Origin: Candidatus Latescibacterota bacterium
GTDB taxonomy: Bacteria; JAAXHH01
Assembly (NCBI GenBank): GCA_022823465.1
Contig: JAJEHX010000011.1
Coordinates: 1-64,000 of the forward strand
Length of the DNA stretch: 64,000 bases
Reading direction: 5' to 3'
This document shows positions 50,684 through 59,465 of this stretch, piece after piece (the first letter of the stretch is position 1; each line of letters opens with the position of its first letter). The notes beneath the pieces were generated by a model. The model saw only the letters and a list, made by a program, of their open reading frames with translations, was not told the origin of the DNA and did no database searches. The position numbers and the translations under genes are program-made.

Positions 50684-52693
50684 CTATTCGCCTTCCTCGG
50701 CTTCGGGCTCCTCGCCCAGTTTCAACGCGACCAGTTCGGCGGGATGGCCGCTGCCGCCTATCGTCATGACGATGTACTGCACGTCGTTGTGCATGTAGGT
50801 CATGGGCATGCCGCTCTGGGAGGCGGGCAGTTCGATCGAAGCCACGACCTCGCCCGTCGCCTTGTCGTAGGCATGGAAGTAGGGAGAGCCGCCGTATCCC
50901 TCTCCGGCGAACAGCAGCGTGCTCGTCACCAGGGACCCGATCCGGGTGGCCTTGCCGGTCTTCGGCAGCTCGACGCCGGCGAGTTCGGGCAGATCTTTGA
51001 TGGCCTGCGGCGTGTCGCCGTTAGGCGCCATCCACACGTGGTCGCCTGAATTCATGTCGACTGCGGTGATGCGGCCCCAGGGCGGCTTGACCAGCGGGAT
51101 CTCGCCGAAGACGCGCGGAGCCCTCAGGCCGGCCGAGAAATAATCCATGTCGGATTCCTCGGGATCCGGCGCCCGCAAGGCCAGTTTGGAAATACTGGTG
51201 TTGGACGGGATGAAGTTCACGCCGGAAACCGGATCCAAACAGGTCATGTTCCAGTTGACCCCGCCATTGGCGCCCGGAATCTGAATAGTACCGATCGTGC
51301 CATCCGGCGCTTCCGCGAGGGATGGAGGGGTATACAACGGGCCGTAGCGGTGGTTCGCCATCAGGTTGATCGCCTCCTGGCGCACCGCTGGCGTAAAATC
51401 AACCAGGTCGTCCTCGGAAATGCCCTGGTGCTCCCATGGAGCGGGTTTGACCGGTATGGGCTGCGTCGGCGAAGCCCGGTCGCCGGGTACGTCCGAGGGC
51501 GGGACGTCCGTTTCGGGCATGTCCCAGATGGGCTCGCCGGTCACCCGGTCGAAGACGTAGGAGTAGCCCTGCTTGGTATTCTGGATTACGATCTGGCGAG
51601 CCTCGCCGTCGATGGTTACGTCGGCCAGGATCGGCGCAGCGGGATTGTCATAGTCCCAGATGTCGTGATGGACGATCTGGAAGTGCCAGATTTTCTCGCC
51701 GGTCCGGTAATCGACCGCCACCAGGCTGTTCGCGAACAGGTTGTCGCCGAGGCGGTGGCCACCATAGTAGTCGTTCGTCGGCGCCTCTATGGGCAGATAG
51801 GCATAGCCCAACTCGGCATCGACGGAGATGGAGGTCCACACGCCGGCGTTGCCGGTATAGGCCTTCGAATTCTGTTCCCAGGTTTCGGAGCCCTCTTCGC
51901 CTTCGTCCGGAATGACTTTGAACTTCCAGAGAATGGCGCCTGTACGGGCGTCATAGGCCACGACGTCGCCCGGCGAGTTGGTCATCGACCTGGGCCGGAA
52001 TCCCGCGGCCAGGGCCGGCGGAACGAGGATGATGTCCTCCACGACCGTCGCGGGAGAAGTATTCGCAAGGTTACCCACGGGCGTGACGTTCTCCGCATTG
52101 CGCCATCCATCCATCATGTCGACGACGCCGTTGTTGCCGAAACCGGCTACAGGAATCCCCGTATCGGCGTCCAGGGCGACCAGGTAGAACCCCCGGGTGA
52201 TCAGGATGACCCGGTTATCGCCCTGTCCATCGGTCCAGAAGGAAACGCCGCGACCGGAGTTGCGGCGCGGAGCCGAGGCCCACCGCTCCTGGTCTTCCAC
52301 GGGACGGTAGGTCCACATCGTTTCGCCCGTCTCCGGCTCGATGGCCATGGCGCTACGCCGCGTTCCCGCGGTGGAATACAACATCCCGTCCACATAGATG
52401 GGCACGGGCTGGGCGTAGAATTCGGGCCGTGGACCGTAGTTGTCCTGTTTCCATCGCCAGGCCACTTCGAGACGCTCCACGTTCTCCGCGTTGACCTGAT
52501 CCAGCGGGGAATATCGCGTGTAGGCCAGGTCGCGGCCCAGCATGCGCCATTCGCTGTCAGACTGTTCGACGGAGATGATCCTGCCCTGCGGTCTCTGGGC
52601 CGCGGGTTCGCAGGCTGAATTTACCACGAACGCCAGGGCCAGTACGATCACCGGCGGCGCCCAACGGAACATTCGGAAAGATCGACTAATCAC
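50684..52693 (-). CDS. PQQ-dependent dehydrogenase (quinoprotein), lipoprotein
   Basis: This 669-residue eight-bladed beta-propeller quinoprotein of the membrane PQQ glucose/quinate-type group lacks a transmembrane domain. PQQ-binding blades are seen in LEVAWRWKQDNYGPR, GRTSAMAIEPETGETMWTYR-like text and RTGAILWKFK. The N-terminus is a lipoprotein signal ending in FVVNSACEPA with Cys as acyl site. GTG 52693 is supported by GGGAGG at 52700-52705, 6 bases upstream. No cytochrome domain is fused, so electrons go to a separate carrier, possibly the anchored cytochrome at 47240. Confidence 0.9.
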   Translation of the reverse strand: MISRSFRMFRWAPPVIVLALAFVVNSACEPAAQRPQGRIISVEQSDSEWRMLGRDLAYTRYSPLDQVNAENVERLEVAWRWKQDNYGPRPEFYAQPVPIYVDGMLYSTAGTRRSAMAIEPETGETMWTYRPVEDQERWASAPRRNSGRGVSFWTDGQGDNRVILITRGFYLVALDADTGIPVAGFGNNGVVDMMDGWRNAENVTPVGNLANTSPATVVEDIILVPPALAAGFRPRSMTNSPGDVVAYDARTGAILWKFKVIPDEGEEGSETWEQNSKAYTGNAGVWTSISVDAELGYAYLPIEAPTNDYYGGHRLGDNLFANSLVAVDYRTGEKIWHFQIVHHDIWDYDNPAAPILADVTIDGEARQIVIQNTKQGYSYVFDRVTGEPIWDMPETDVPPSDVPGDRASPTQPIPVKPAPWEHQGISEDDLVDFTPAVRQEAINLMANHRYGPLYTPPSLAEAPDGTIGTIQIPGANGGVNWNMTCLDPVSGVNFIPSNTSISKLALRAPDPEESDMDYFSAGLRAPRVFGEIPLVKPPWGRITAVDMNSGDHVWMAPNGDTPQAIKDLPELAGVELPKTGKATRIGSLVTSTLLFAGEGYGGSPYFHAYDKATGEVVASIELPASQSGMPMTYMHNDVQYIVMTIGGSGHPAELVALKLGEEPEAEEGE

Positions 52694-52948
52694 ACGCTGC
52701 CTCCCATGATGCGAGTGTAGTGGTACGGCGAATTACAGGCACAAGATTTTGCAGAACAGGGAAGCCCGGAAACACGGTGTAAGGACCGGCCGGGATACCT
52801 TGTATACAAATTGAGCGATGTTTGCATTGAAAAGAGAATTCCCGCAAGTATCTCACCAATGTATTGGTCCGGTTTTCCGATGTAAAGCCCTTTATGGAAG
52901 GAGTCACGCAACCATAACTGCGTGAACATCGATTCCGACTGGTAAACT
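52694..52948. other. 255-base intergenic stretch without recognised features
   Basis: This AT-richer gap separates the PQQ dehydrogenase start from the HAD gene end. Open frames of 79-88 codons on the minus strand here have no family features and overlap each other, so I do not call them. The ribosome-binding site of the PQQ gene at 52700-52705 is inside; an upstream promoter for it probably also lies here but no clear -35/-10 pair was found. Confidence 0.5.
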
Positions 52949-53557
52949 TCAACCCGGCGGTGTGTGCTTCTCCAACGCCAGCTTCAGACGCCCGATCGTC
53001 GTGTAATGATGTCCGGTCATGCCGATTTCAGCCGCGGCGGCTACGTTCTCGGCCCTGTCATCGATAAACAAAGCCTCGTTAGCCTTGATATCGAGAAGCT
53101 TAAGGGCCGCGTTGTATATTTCGGGATGAGGCTTGACATGTCCAATGGAAGAGGAATTGACAACGTGGTCGAAGGCGCGGTCGATACCCAGTCGCTGGAG
53201 ATCGGAGTCAAGCCGGGTCGTGGCATTGGAAATCAGGACCAACCTGTAACGCGTGCGGCATCGTTGCAACAATCCAAGCACATCCGAATCGATCTCGCCC
53301 GGCGAGAGGGACCACAACCGCACTCCTTCCCCGGCGTCGGCTTCGGGGAATCGATAGCGCAGCCTGTCAACGATCTCCCTCCTCCAGCTTTCATCGGTAA
53401 TCTGGCCGGTCGTTGCGCGAAGCAGCAATTCGGGTTCGAAGGCGGTATTCGGAAGCGCATCACGCGGAAGACCCCCAGCGGTTTCCGCCTGAGTAAAAAT
53501 CCCGGGATCCCACCTGCGTACGACGCCGTCGAGGTCAGTAAGAATCGCCTTAATCAT
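52949..53557 (-). CDS. HAD-superfamily hydrolase
   Basis: This 202-residue phosphatase-like protein has motif I DLDGVVRRW (first Asp at residue 8), motif II Ser/Thr in LVLISNATT, Lys in GHVKPHPEIYNAAL and motif IV FIDDRAENV. It is a small HAD enzyme such as phosphoglycolate- or sugar-phosphate phosphatase. The ATG at 53557 follows the LVIVD gene stop by 7 bases; a GTG at 53575 would overlap that gene. Confidence 0.88.
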   Translation of the reverse strand: MIKAILTDLDGVVRRWDPGIFTQAETAGGLPRDALPNTAFEPELLLRATTGQITDESWRREIVDRLRYRFPEADAGEGVRLWSLSPGEIDSDVLGLLQRCRTRYRLVLISNATTRLDSDLQRLGIDRAFDHVVNSSSIGHVKPHPEIYNAALKLLDIKANEALFIDDRAENVAAAAEIGMTGHHYTTIGRLKLALEKHTPPG

Positions 53558-53564
53558 TCTCGGA

Positions 53565-55367
53565 TCAGTTTCCACGCGGCCACGGCGTACCCGGCGGACC
53601 GAAATCCGGTTCGCCCAACACGGGCGTCGACAGGCAGTAGAATCCGTGGTTGGTGAACAGCCAGACCAGGTTGCGGTCGTATTCGACGTAAATGCCGTGG
53701 GTCAGATTGCCCAGCGCATAGCCTGGGGTCCGGGAGGGATCGAACTTCGGTACGAAGTAGGCCGTAATCTTCGGATCGGAAAGATCAGAGACATCGAAAA
53801 CCTGTACGCCGGCGTTGTAGAAGGCATAGAGCAGGATGTCGTCTTTCGGCGTTCCGGGCTGGGTATAGTAGCCGCTTCGTTTCGGTCCGAAACTCCCGCG
53901 TCGCTGCACGAAATCCGTGAATGGCGCATCTGCGGGCGGCACGGGCCTGGGCAGCGTGCCGAGCAGTCTGGGACTGGCCGGATCGTTTACATCGATCATG
54001 AAGATGTCTTTGTAGGGCTCCCAGCCGTCTTCGTTCAGTGGATATCCGGAGAAATAAACCACCCCGGTCTGCTCCACCTGGGTCACGTTGATGTAGTCCC
54101 CTTCCGTTCCTGCGACGCTGGGCGGGAAGTTGAGATGCCCCAGCGCCTTGATTTCGGCCGGATCCGAGATGTCCAGTACGTAGAATCCCAGCCCGCCCAT
54201 GGCGGCGTATCCGTACCTGCCTCCTGCTTCAACCGGTTTGGGCATGAATATCGACATGCGCGCGCCGAACCAGGAAGTGCGGTTTCCGGCGCGGGGATTG
54301 GCCCGGTAGGCGGCTTCGTCGTCCGGATCGCCCAGTTTCTGTCCCGGTACGTTGAACTGGCTGATAAACTCCGGATTGGCCGGGTCGGACAGGTCCCAAG
54401 CCTGATAGCCCGCGGAATACAGGTCGCTCGGGTATTCGGTCAGCGCGTATTCCGCGCTCGGCGCCGCGGCGACGAACATGTACTCTCCCCCGTGATAGGC
54501 CGGGATGTCCCGCACGCCGGAACCCTGTTGCTGTCCCACGGGCGCATCGGGATGCTGGTAATCCGTGGTCGTCTCCGACAGCAGGACCCAGTCATCCGGC
54601 AGGGGGCCGTTCATCTCATATACCTTGAACCCCTTGAGATGATTGGCGCGGCGGATCGCGTCCACCCTGTCCGGTTCCGCGCGCTTGTCACTCAGCACGC
54701 CGAAGCGCCGGATCTCGAAGGCTTGCACCATGACGTACTTGCCCAGGTCCTCGTTCCACTGGATGGACGCGGCGCCGAACATGTCGTCTTCCGCATAGGG
54801 ATTTACTTCTTCGCCGGGACCTTCCCCGGTCCACGTGCTGCCCTTCTCGTGCACGACCTTGAGGTCCCGCGGATCGGTGATGTCATAGATTTTCAGGGCG
54901 CGCCGCACGTACTGGTACATGTATCGGCGGCCGTCGAAATCCACGATGTTCTGCCAGGTATGGAAGGGCTCGACGGTAATCGGGTAATAGGCCTCGACAG
55001 TCATATCTTTCGCGTATTGGTTCGTGTCCCAGTAGTCCAGCTGGCCTTCGAAGGGTTTGGGTTCGTGCTGATGGGGCGTTGCCTCGGGGTAGATGAACCG
55101 GCCTGTCTCCGGATCCATCCCGTAGCTGGCGGGATCGGGTTCGGAGGGCGTTCGATCTTCCATCAGCGCGTCGGTTCGGAGGACGTATTCGTCGGTTATT
55201 GACGGTGCGGTCGGAGTTTCACTTTCGGGGTCAGGGTCGGGCGAGGATCCGCAGCCGGTAACCATCGCTCCGCTTAGAACGAGTGCGACCATCGTCGTCG
55301 CGGAGCGGCCCAGGCCAAAGCTTCGTATTCCAGTGTCGAAACCAGCAAGTTTCAGCGCGATTTCCAT
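53565..55367 (-). CDS. LVIVD-repeat beta-propeller lipoprotein
   Basis: This 600-residue surface or periplasmic protein has a long N-terminal lipoprotein signal: a polar lead, a hydrophobic core (TTMVALVLSGAM) and VTGCGSSPD with the lipobox Cys. The mature part has repeated motifs of the LVIVD type, such as GFYVLDISDPAEIKALGHL and DVNDPASPRLLGTLP, each likely a propeller blade. Function is unknown; such proteins may bind ligands or polymers. It precedes the HAD gene by 7 bases. Confidence 0.85.
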   Translation of the reverse strand: MEIALKLAGFDTGIRSFGLGRSATTMVALVLSGAMVTGCGSSPDPDPESETPTAPSITDEYVLRTDALMEDRTPSEPDPASYGMDPETGRFIYPEATPHQHEPKPFEGQLDYWDTNQYAKDMTVEAYYPITVEPFHTWQNIVDFDGRRYMYQYVRRALKIYDITDPRDLKVVHEKGSTWTGEGPGEEVNPYAEDDMFGAASIQWNEDLGKYVMVQAFEIRRFGVLSDKRAEPDRVDAIRRANHLKGFKVYEMNGPLPDDWVLLSETTTDYQHPDAPVGQQQGSGVRDIPAYHGGEYMFVAAAPSAEYALTEYPSDLYSAGYQAWDLSDPANPEFISQFNVPGQKLGDPDDEAAYRANPRAGNRTSWFGARMSIFMPKPVEAGGRYGYAAMGGLGFYVLDISDPAEIKALGHLNFPPSVAGTEGDYINVTQVEQTGVVYFSGYPLNEDGWEPYKDIFMIDVNDPASPRLLGTLPRPVPPADAPFTDFVQRRGSFGPKRSGYYTQPGTPKDDILLYAFYNAGVQVFDVSDLSDPKITAYFVPKFDPSRTPGYALGNLTHGIYVEYDRNLVWLFTNHGFYCLSTPVLGEPDFGPPGTPWPRGN

Positions 55368-55380
55368 CCATATCCTCGTT

Positions 55381-56481
55381 TCAGGGCTTGGCTTCCATGG
55401 GCGTGACGAGTCTGCCGATCCCCTCGATCTCCATTTCCACCACGTCGCCCGGCATGAGGTACTCGGGCGGATTGCGGGCGCGCCCCACGCCGTCCGGCGT
55501 GCCCGTGGCGATCACGTCGCCTGGATACAGGGTTTGCACGGAGGTCAGATACCGGATGATGTGCGCTTCATCGTAGATCATGTAGCTGGTATTGCTGTCC
55601 TGCTTGATCACGCCGTTGACCCAGGTCCGGATCTCGAGGTCGTCGTGCTGGATGAACTCCTTGGGCACGATGTACGGACCGAAGGGCGCCGCGCGGTCGC
55701 TGCTTTTGCTGTTGAACCAGTTCGGACCGGGAAACATCCGGTTTATGGGTTTCAGCCCGGAGCCGCCCCGTCGGCTGACGTCGAACACAATGCTGTAGCC
55801 GAAGACATAGTCGTGGGCGTTTTCGAGGGTCAGGTCCAGGGCCGGTCTTCCGATGATGATGGCCAGTTCGACTTCCCAGTCGATGTTCACGTCCTTCGGC
55901 ACGTAATACGGTTCGCCCGGATCGATGATGGTGGAGCGGGGCGACTTGGCGAAGAAATATGGTTCCTCGGCGTCCACGTCCACTTCCACGGCGGCGAATC
56001 CCGCACCGCCGATGGCCGATTCCTCCATCTCATCCGCGTGAGCCCGGTAATTGGCCGCGGCGGCCAGCAAGTTGTAGGGATACTTGATCGGCGCTTTGAT
56101 GGATACGTCCGCCGGGTCGAAGACGAAGGCCAGGCCCTCGTTCGAAAGCCTGTTTTCCGCCCCCATGTAGTTCGCGATCGTGTACATGCGGGTGGACACG
56201 GCGTCGTACTGCTCGATCAACGCGCGCATTTCCTTGGGAATGGAAACGACGGGCAGACTCAGTTGCCCGGTGACGTGGGCATTCGCCTCGTGGAGGTCCA
56301 TCAGCCTGTCCCGGACCGACATGCCGATCCGGATCGTCCCGGCGGCTTCGAAGGTGGCGAGCTTGAAGGGCGTGTCCGGCTGGTCGGATACCTGGGACCG
56401 GGCTGAATCAGGGAAGACCAGGAAGAGCATGATGGCCGCAAGCACGGCGGTGACAAGTGGAAAGCGAAACGAAAAGGCCAT
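55381..56481 (-). CDS. Fumarylacetoacetate hydrolase-fold protein with signal peptide
   Basis: The product has 366 residues. FAH-fold motifs are NIDWEVELAIIIGRPALDL, YSIVFDVSRRGGSGL and the C-terminal DVIATGTPDGVGRARNPPEY with the metal ligand region. Metal ligands are expected at E in WEVELA and D in FDVSRR. The first 30 residues (MAFSFRFPLVTAVLAAIMLF LVFPDSARS, split here) look like a cleavable signal peptide, unusual for this normally cytosolic family. It lies 13 bases before the LVIVD gene, so it may act in the periplasm on a beta-diketone or related compound. Confidence 0.87.
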   Translation of the reverse strand: MAFSFRFPLVTAVLAAIMLFLVFPDSARSQVSDQPDTPFKLATFEAAGTIRIGMSVRDRLMDLHEANAHVTGQLSLPVVSIPKEMRALIEQYDAVSTRMYTIANYMGAENRLSNEGLAFVFDPADVSIKAPIKYPYNLLAAAANYRAHADEMEESAIGGAGFAAVEVDVDAEEPYFFAKSPRSTIIDPGEPYYVPKDVNIDWEVELAIIIGRPALDLTLENAHDYVFGYSIVFDVSRRGGSGLKPINRMFPGPNWFNSKSSDRAAPFGPYIVPKEFIQHDDLEIRTWVNGVIKQDSNTSYMIYDEAHIIRYLTSVQTLYPGDVIATGTPDGVGRARNPPEYLMPGDVVEMEIEGIGRLVTPMEAKP

Positions 56482-56670
56482 AAAGAGTCTCCTGTTTGAC
56501 TGGCTATCCAGCGTGTGTTCGGTGGCTTTGAGGAAGACACTGCGCGGAATCGCGGAAATATGGATTCAATGACACACAATATTCCGGGCTGCGTAGTCAC
56601 GGGGACAACGAGGCGCAGATGTCTAAAGGAAGGGAACGACGCTGAGATGATCGTAACGAAAGAAATCGGA

Positions 56671-56745
56671 TCGGGGCGGGGAGATTTGAACTCCCGACCT
56701 CCTGCTCCCGAAGCAGGCGCGCTGACCGGGCTGCGCTACGCCCCG
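56671..56745 (-). tRNA. tRNA-Pro (anticodon CGG)
   Basis: On the minus strand the acceptor arm CGGGGCG pairs with CGCCCCG, followed by A as discriminator. The anticodon loop is TTCGGGA between CCTGC and GCAGG, giving anticodon CGG. The T arm contains GTTCAAAT. The 3' CCA is not encoded. It lies 49 bases from the second tRNA-Pro. Confidence 0.93.
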
Positions 56746-56794
56746 ATATATGACCGAACAAGGGGCAAGGACCCGGCGGGCTGCCTTGCCGAAA

Positions 56795-56868
56795 TCGGGG
56801 CGACTGGATTTGAACCAGCGACCACCAGCCCCCCATGCTGGTGCGCTACCTGACTGCGCTACGCCCCG
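56795..56868 (-). tRNA. tRNA-Pro (anticodon GGG)
   Basis: The same acceptor arm CGGGGCG/CGCCCCG plus A is present. The anticodon stem CCAGC/GCTGG encloses the loop ATGGGGG, giving anticodon GGG. The T arm has GGTTCAAATCC. CCA is not encoded. Together the two tRNAs read CCG and CCC/CCU codons. Confidence 0.92.
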
Positions 56869-56915
56869 AAAACTTCGGCGTATAATGTACGATGCGGAGG
56901 GGTTTCAGGCAAGGG

Positions 56916-57863
56916 TTATTTTCGCGATCGAGCCGCGGATCCGCGTGGCCCCATGCGGTTTCGAGCCTGCTCGACAAACCAGTGGTGATCGGCGCGGATC
57001 AGGGATTCGTCCCGCTCTTCCGTCGCGAGAAAGTCGAGCTTATTCACCGTGCGCATCGCCGTATACAGATCCCACCAGGGCAGGTCCCCGAAGTCCACTG
57101 GATTCACGGATTCGTAGTGGCGCGTGAAGGTGTCCATGATTTCCGGACCGAAGAGCATCAGGATTTCGAATCGGGCGTTCGAAACGTCGAAGAGGGGATC
57201 CCCCCGGCGGGTGTCCTCCCAGTCGATGACCGCCGTGAGGCGTCCATCCTGCCAGAGCGTGTTCCCGGGCCAGTAGTCGCCGTGCAGGACGACCGGAGGA
57301 TTCGGACGAGGCAGCGGCCAGCATGGAACAAGCAGATCGAGCAATGCACGTTCGTCGGTTGAGACAATGTCCGGATCTCCTTGTCTTCCAAGCGATTCGG
57401 TGCAGTCATCCTCCAGTCTCAGCAGGAAGTCGAGATCCCGGCCGGCCGTGGCCATCCGGTGGATCCTGGCCAGTTCACGGGCCATCTGCCTCACGTAGTC
57501 CGCGGGGTCTTCAGGCTTCAGGTCGGTAACGCCTTCCACGTACTCCACCACGAGGGACGGCGTGGGAAACAGGGGATCGGTAACGTCCAGGTAGACCGGA
57601 GCCGGGGAAGCCAGGCCTGCCGAGTGGGCCAACTGAAGCACGCGGTATTCGTCCGACGCCACGTTGGGATTCTGCTTGAGATCGACCGCTCCGTGCAGAC
57701 GGTGAATGAGTTTTCTGATCGCACCGTCTTCGGTTTCGAGTTCAAGGACCGTTACATCGGCCGAATAACCGCCGGGCAGGCTGCGATGGTTCCTCAATCT
57801 GGCTTGTGGATCGAATCTATGGACCAGTTTCTTGAATCTGCGAGATGCTGCTACGGTTGCCAT
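56916..57863 (-). CDS. Aminoglycoside phosphotransferase (APH)-family kinase-like protein
   Basis: This 315-residue protein kinase-like enzyme has the catalytic loop VVLHGDYWPGNTLW (Brenner-type HGDxxxxN) and the metal-binding IDWEDTRRGDPLFDVSN after it. Such proteins phosphorylate small molecules (choline, homoserine, macrolides, sugars). No resistance role is implied. It lies 54 bases after the sulfatase-fold gene on the same strand and beside the tRNA pair. Confidence 0.9.
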   Translation of the reverse strand: MATVAASRRFKKLVHRFDPQARLRNHRSLPGGYSADVTVLELETEDGAIRKLIHRLHGAVDLKQNPNVASDEYRVLQLAHSAGLASPAPVYLDVTDPLFPTPSLVVEYVEGVTDLKPEDPADYVRQMARELARIHRMATAGRDLDFLLRLEDDCTESLGRQGDPDIVSTDERALLDLLVPCWPLPRPNPPVVLHGDYWPGNTLWQDGRLTAVIDWEDTRRGDPLFDVSNARFEILMLFGPEIMDTFTRHYESVNPVDFGDLPWWDLYTAMRTVNKLDFLATEERDESLIRADHHWFVEQARNRMGPRGSAARSRK

Positions 57864-57917
57864 GTGTCGTCTGCCGCCGCGGCCGGGAGACCGGTCACTC
57901 CATTTTGCCGCGGGGTG

Positions 57918-59366
57918 TTATGCTCCCGGGTAGTCAATCGCCCACTTGCCTTCGAGGTTCCCACTGCCGCTCGTGCTGCTCCAGAGGGACACGACGTCAT
58001 CCGGCGCGTTGTGTTCCGCAAGGTGAGCAATAAACAGCGCGTGCAGGTCATCCAATGTATCCCCGTTTTCGGCGGCGATATTGTTGTGGGCCAGCCGGTC
58101 ACTCGAAAGATCGTAGAGTTCGGGCCTGCCGTCGGCTCCGACCGGCGCGTAACCCCACTGATCCGTGACGAGAAATGGGGTAGTGGCCCGCCGAGGCAGG
58201 CCGCCGCCCGGTTCCGCGATATGGCAGCCGCTGACCGCGTAGTCGCGATGGGCCGGCCGGCGGTCCAGCACCGCTCCGGCAAAGGAGATCCCGTCGAGAG
58301 GCTTCGGTGGATCGACCGTGACACCGGCCAAGTCGCAGAGACTGGGGAACAGGTCGATCGTCTGAGTGATCAACGGGAGTTGTGCCCCCCGGGGTACGTC
58401 GCCTCCGGCGAGCATCAGCATGACGTGGCCGATCTCCGGATAAATGGGCCAGTACCTTCCGTCGTCCTCCTGGATGTTGGATTTCCCGGTCCGGCCGTGT
58501 TCGCCGATGGACATGCCGTGATCCGACATGACGACCACGATGGTGTCATCCCACAGGTCCAGATCGTCGATCTTCTGGAGGACCTGGCCGATGTGCCGGT
58601 CCACGAGTTCCGTCTCCGCCGCATAGTGGGCCCACAGGTTCTGGAGTTCTTCCGGCGTATAGGCGGACGACGGTCCGTAGTTCGGATGGAGCATGGGCGG
58701 GCCTTCGTAATCCGGATCATAGCGCCGCACCAGGTATTCCGGCGGATCCCAGGGTTCATGGGGATCGAAGAAATCCACCCAAAGGAAGAACGGAGAGGAT
58801 TCGGCGTTTTCCTCGAGCCAGCGGATGGCGGTCTGAGCGGTCCCCGCCGAGAACACATCAGATTCATAACGGTAGTACCGGTTGATCCAGCGGTGCTGGT
58901 TGACGAGCGTATGCCCGCGGTACCTGGGGTTTACGCGTGTCTTATCGTCTTGGACGACGGCTTCGACGGGGTCGTTGAGATGGAGCAGCGGCTTGTCCCC
59001 TTCCTGTCCACGGTTCTGATACGCCGCGTCGAAACCATCCGTAAACCGTGCCTTGAACAGGTGGGGACAGTCGCAGATCAACTGCGTGGCATACCCGTGC
59101 TCTCCGAGCATCCTGCCCGCGTGGTTCGGTCCGCTCAGGTCGATGGGCTGCCAGCCGTAGTGAGGCCATCCCGTTACGCCCGTCGCGAAATCGGTGCGAT
59201 GGGGGATCGTGGGGAAGCTACCCATGTGGGCCCTTGTGATTTCCGTCGCCCGTTCCGCCCCGAAACGGTCGAGCTCAGGCGTTCGCACCGGGCGTTGTGC
59301 CCGGTTTCCCAGGTTGTCGTGCCGGAAGGTATCCGTGATCAGTACGACGATGTTCTTTGGCATCAT
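57918..59366 (-). CDS. Sulfatase-fold (alkaline phosphatase superfamily) protein with a Thr at the nucleophile position
   Basis: This 482-residue protein has NIVVLITDTFRHDNLG at the N-terminus (metal-binding D) and VVVMSDHGMSIGEHG for the second metal site. Sulfatases carry C/S-x-P-S-R, modified to formylglycine; here the stretch is GSFPTIPHRTDFATG, so Thr (T53) precedes x-P-x-R. Thr nucleophiles are used by phosphodiesterases and phosphoglycerol transferases of this superfamily. The enzyme may thus be a phosphoesterase rather than a sulfatase. There is no signal peptide. Starts 59366 and 59363 (MM) are equivalent. Confidence 0.85.
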   Translation of the reverse strand: MMPKNIVVLITDTFRHDNLGNRAQRPVRTPELDRFGAERATEITRAHMGSFPTIPHRTDFATGVTGWPHYGWQPIDLSGPNHAGRMLGEHGYATQLICDCPHLFKARFTDGFDAAYQNRGQEGDKPLLHLNDPVEAVVQDDKTRVNPRYRGHTLVNQHRWINRYYRYESDVFSAGTAQTAIRWLEENAESSPFFLWVDFFDPHEPWDPPEYLVRRYDPDYEGPPMLHPNYGPSSAYTPEELQNLWAHYAAETELVDRHIGQVLQKIDDLDLWDDTIVVVMSDHGMSIGEHGRTGKSNIQEDDGRYWPIYPEIGHVMLMLAGGDVPRGAQLPLITQTIDLFPSLCDLAGVTVDPPKPLDGISFAGAVLDRRPAHRDYAVSGCHIAEPGGGLPRRATTPFLVTDQWGYAPVGADGRPELYDLSSDRLAHNNIAAENGDTLDDLHALFIAHLAEHNAPDDVVSLWSSTSGSGNLEGKWAIDYPGA

Positions 59367-59465
59367 GGCGCTCTCTTGTTCAGGGATCGTGGGTTGCTAA
59401 GAGTTGGTCATCGTAAGCGTGATTTCTCCGGTCATCGATTATTGTTGTCCGCGAAGGTTCCGCAT

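Noticed and set aside
52686-52952. Open frames of about 80-88 codons in the PQQ/HAD gap
   Set aside because: They overlap each other, contain no domain and match AT-richer intergenic composition.
56515-57127. Plus-strand open frames across the tRNA-Pro genes
   Set aside because: The DNA folds as two tRNAs with full acceptor and anticodon arms; the frames are incidental.
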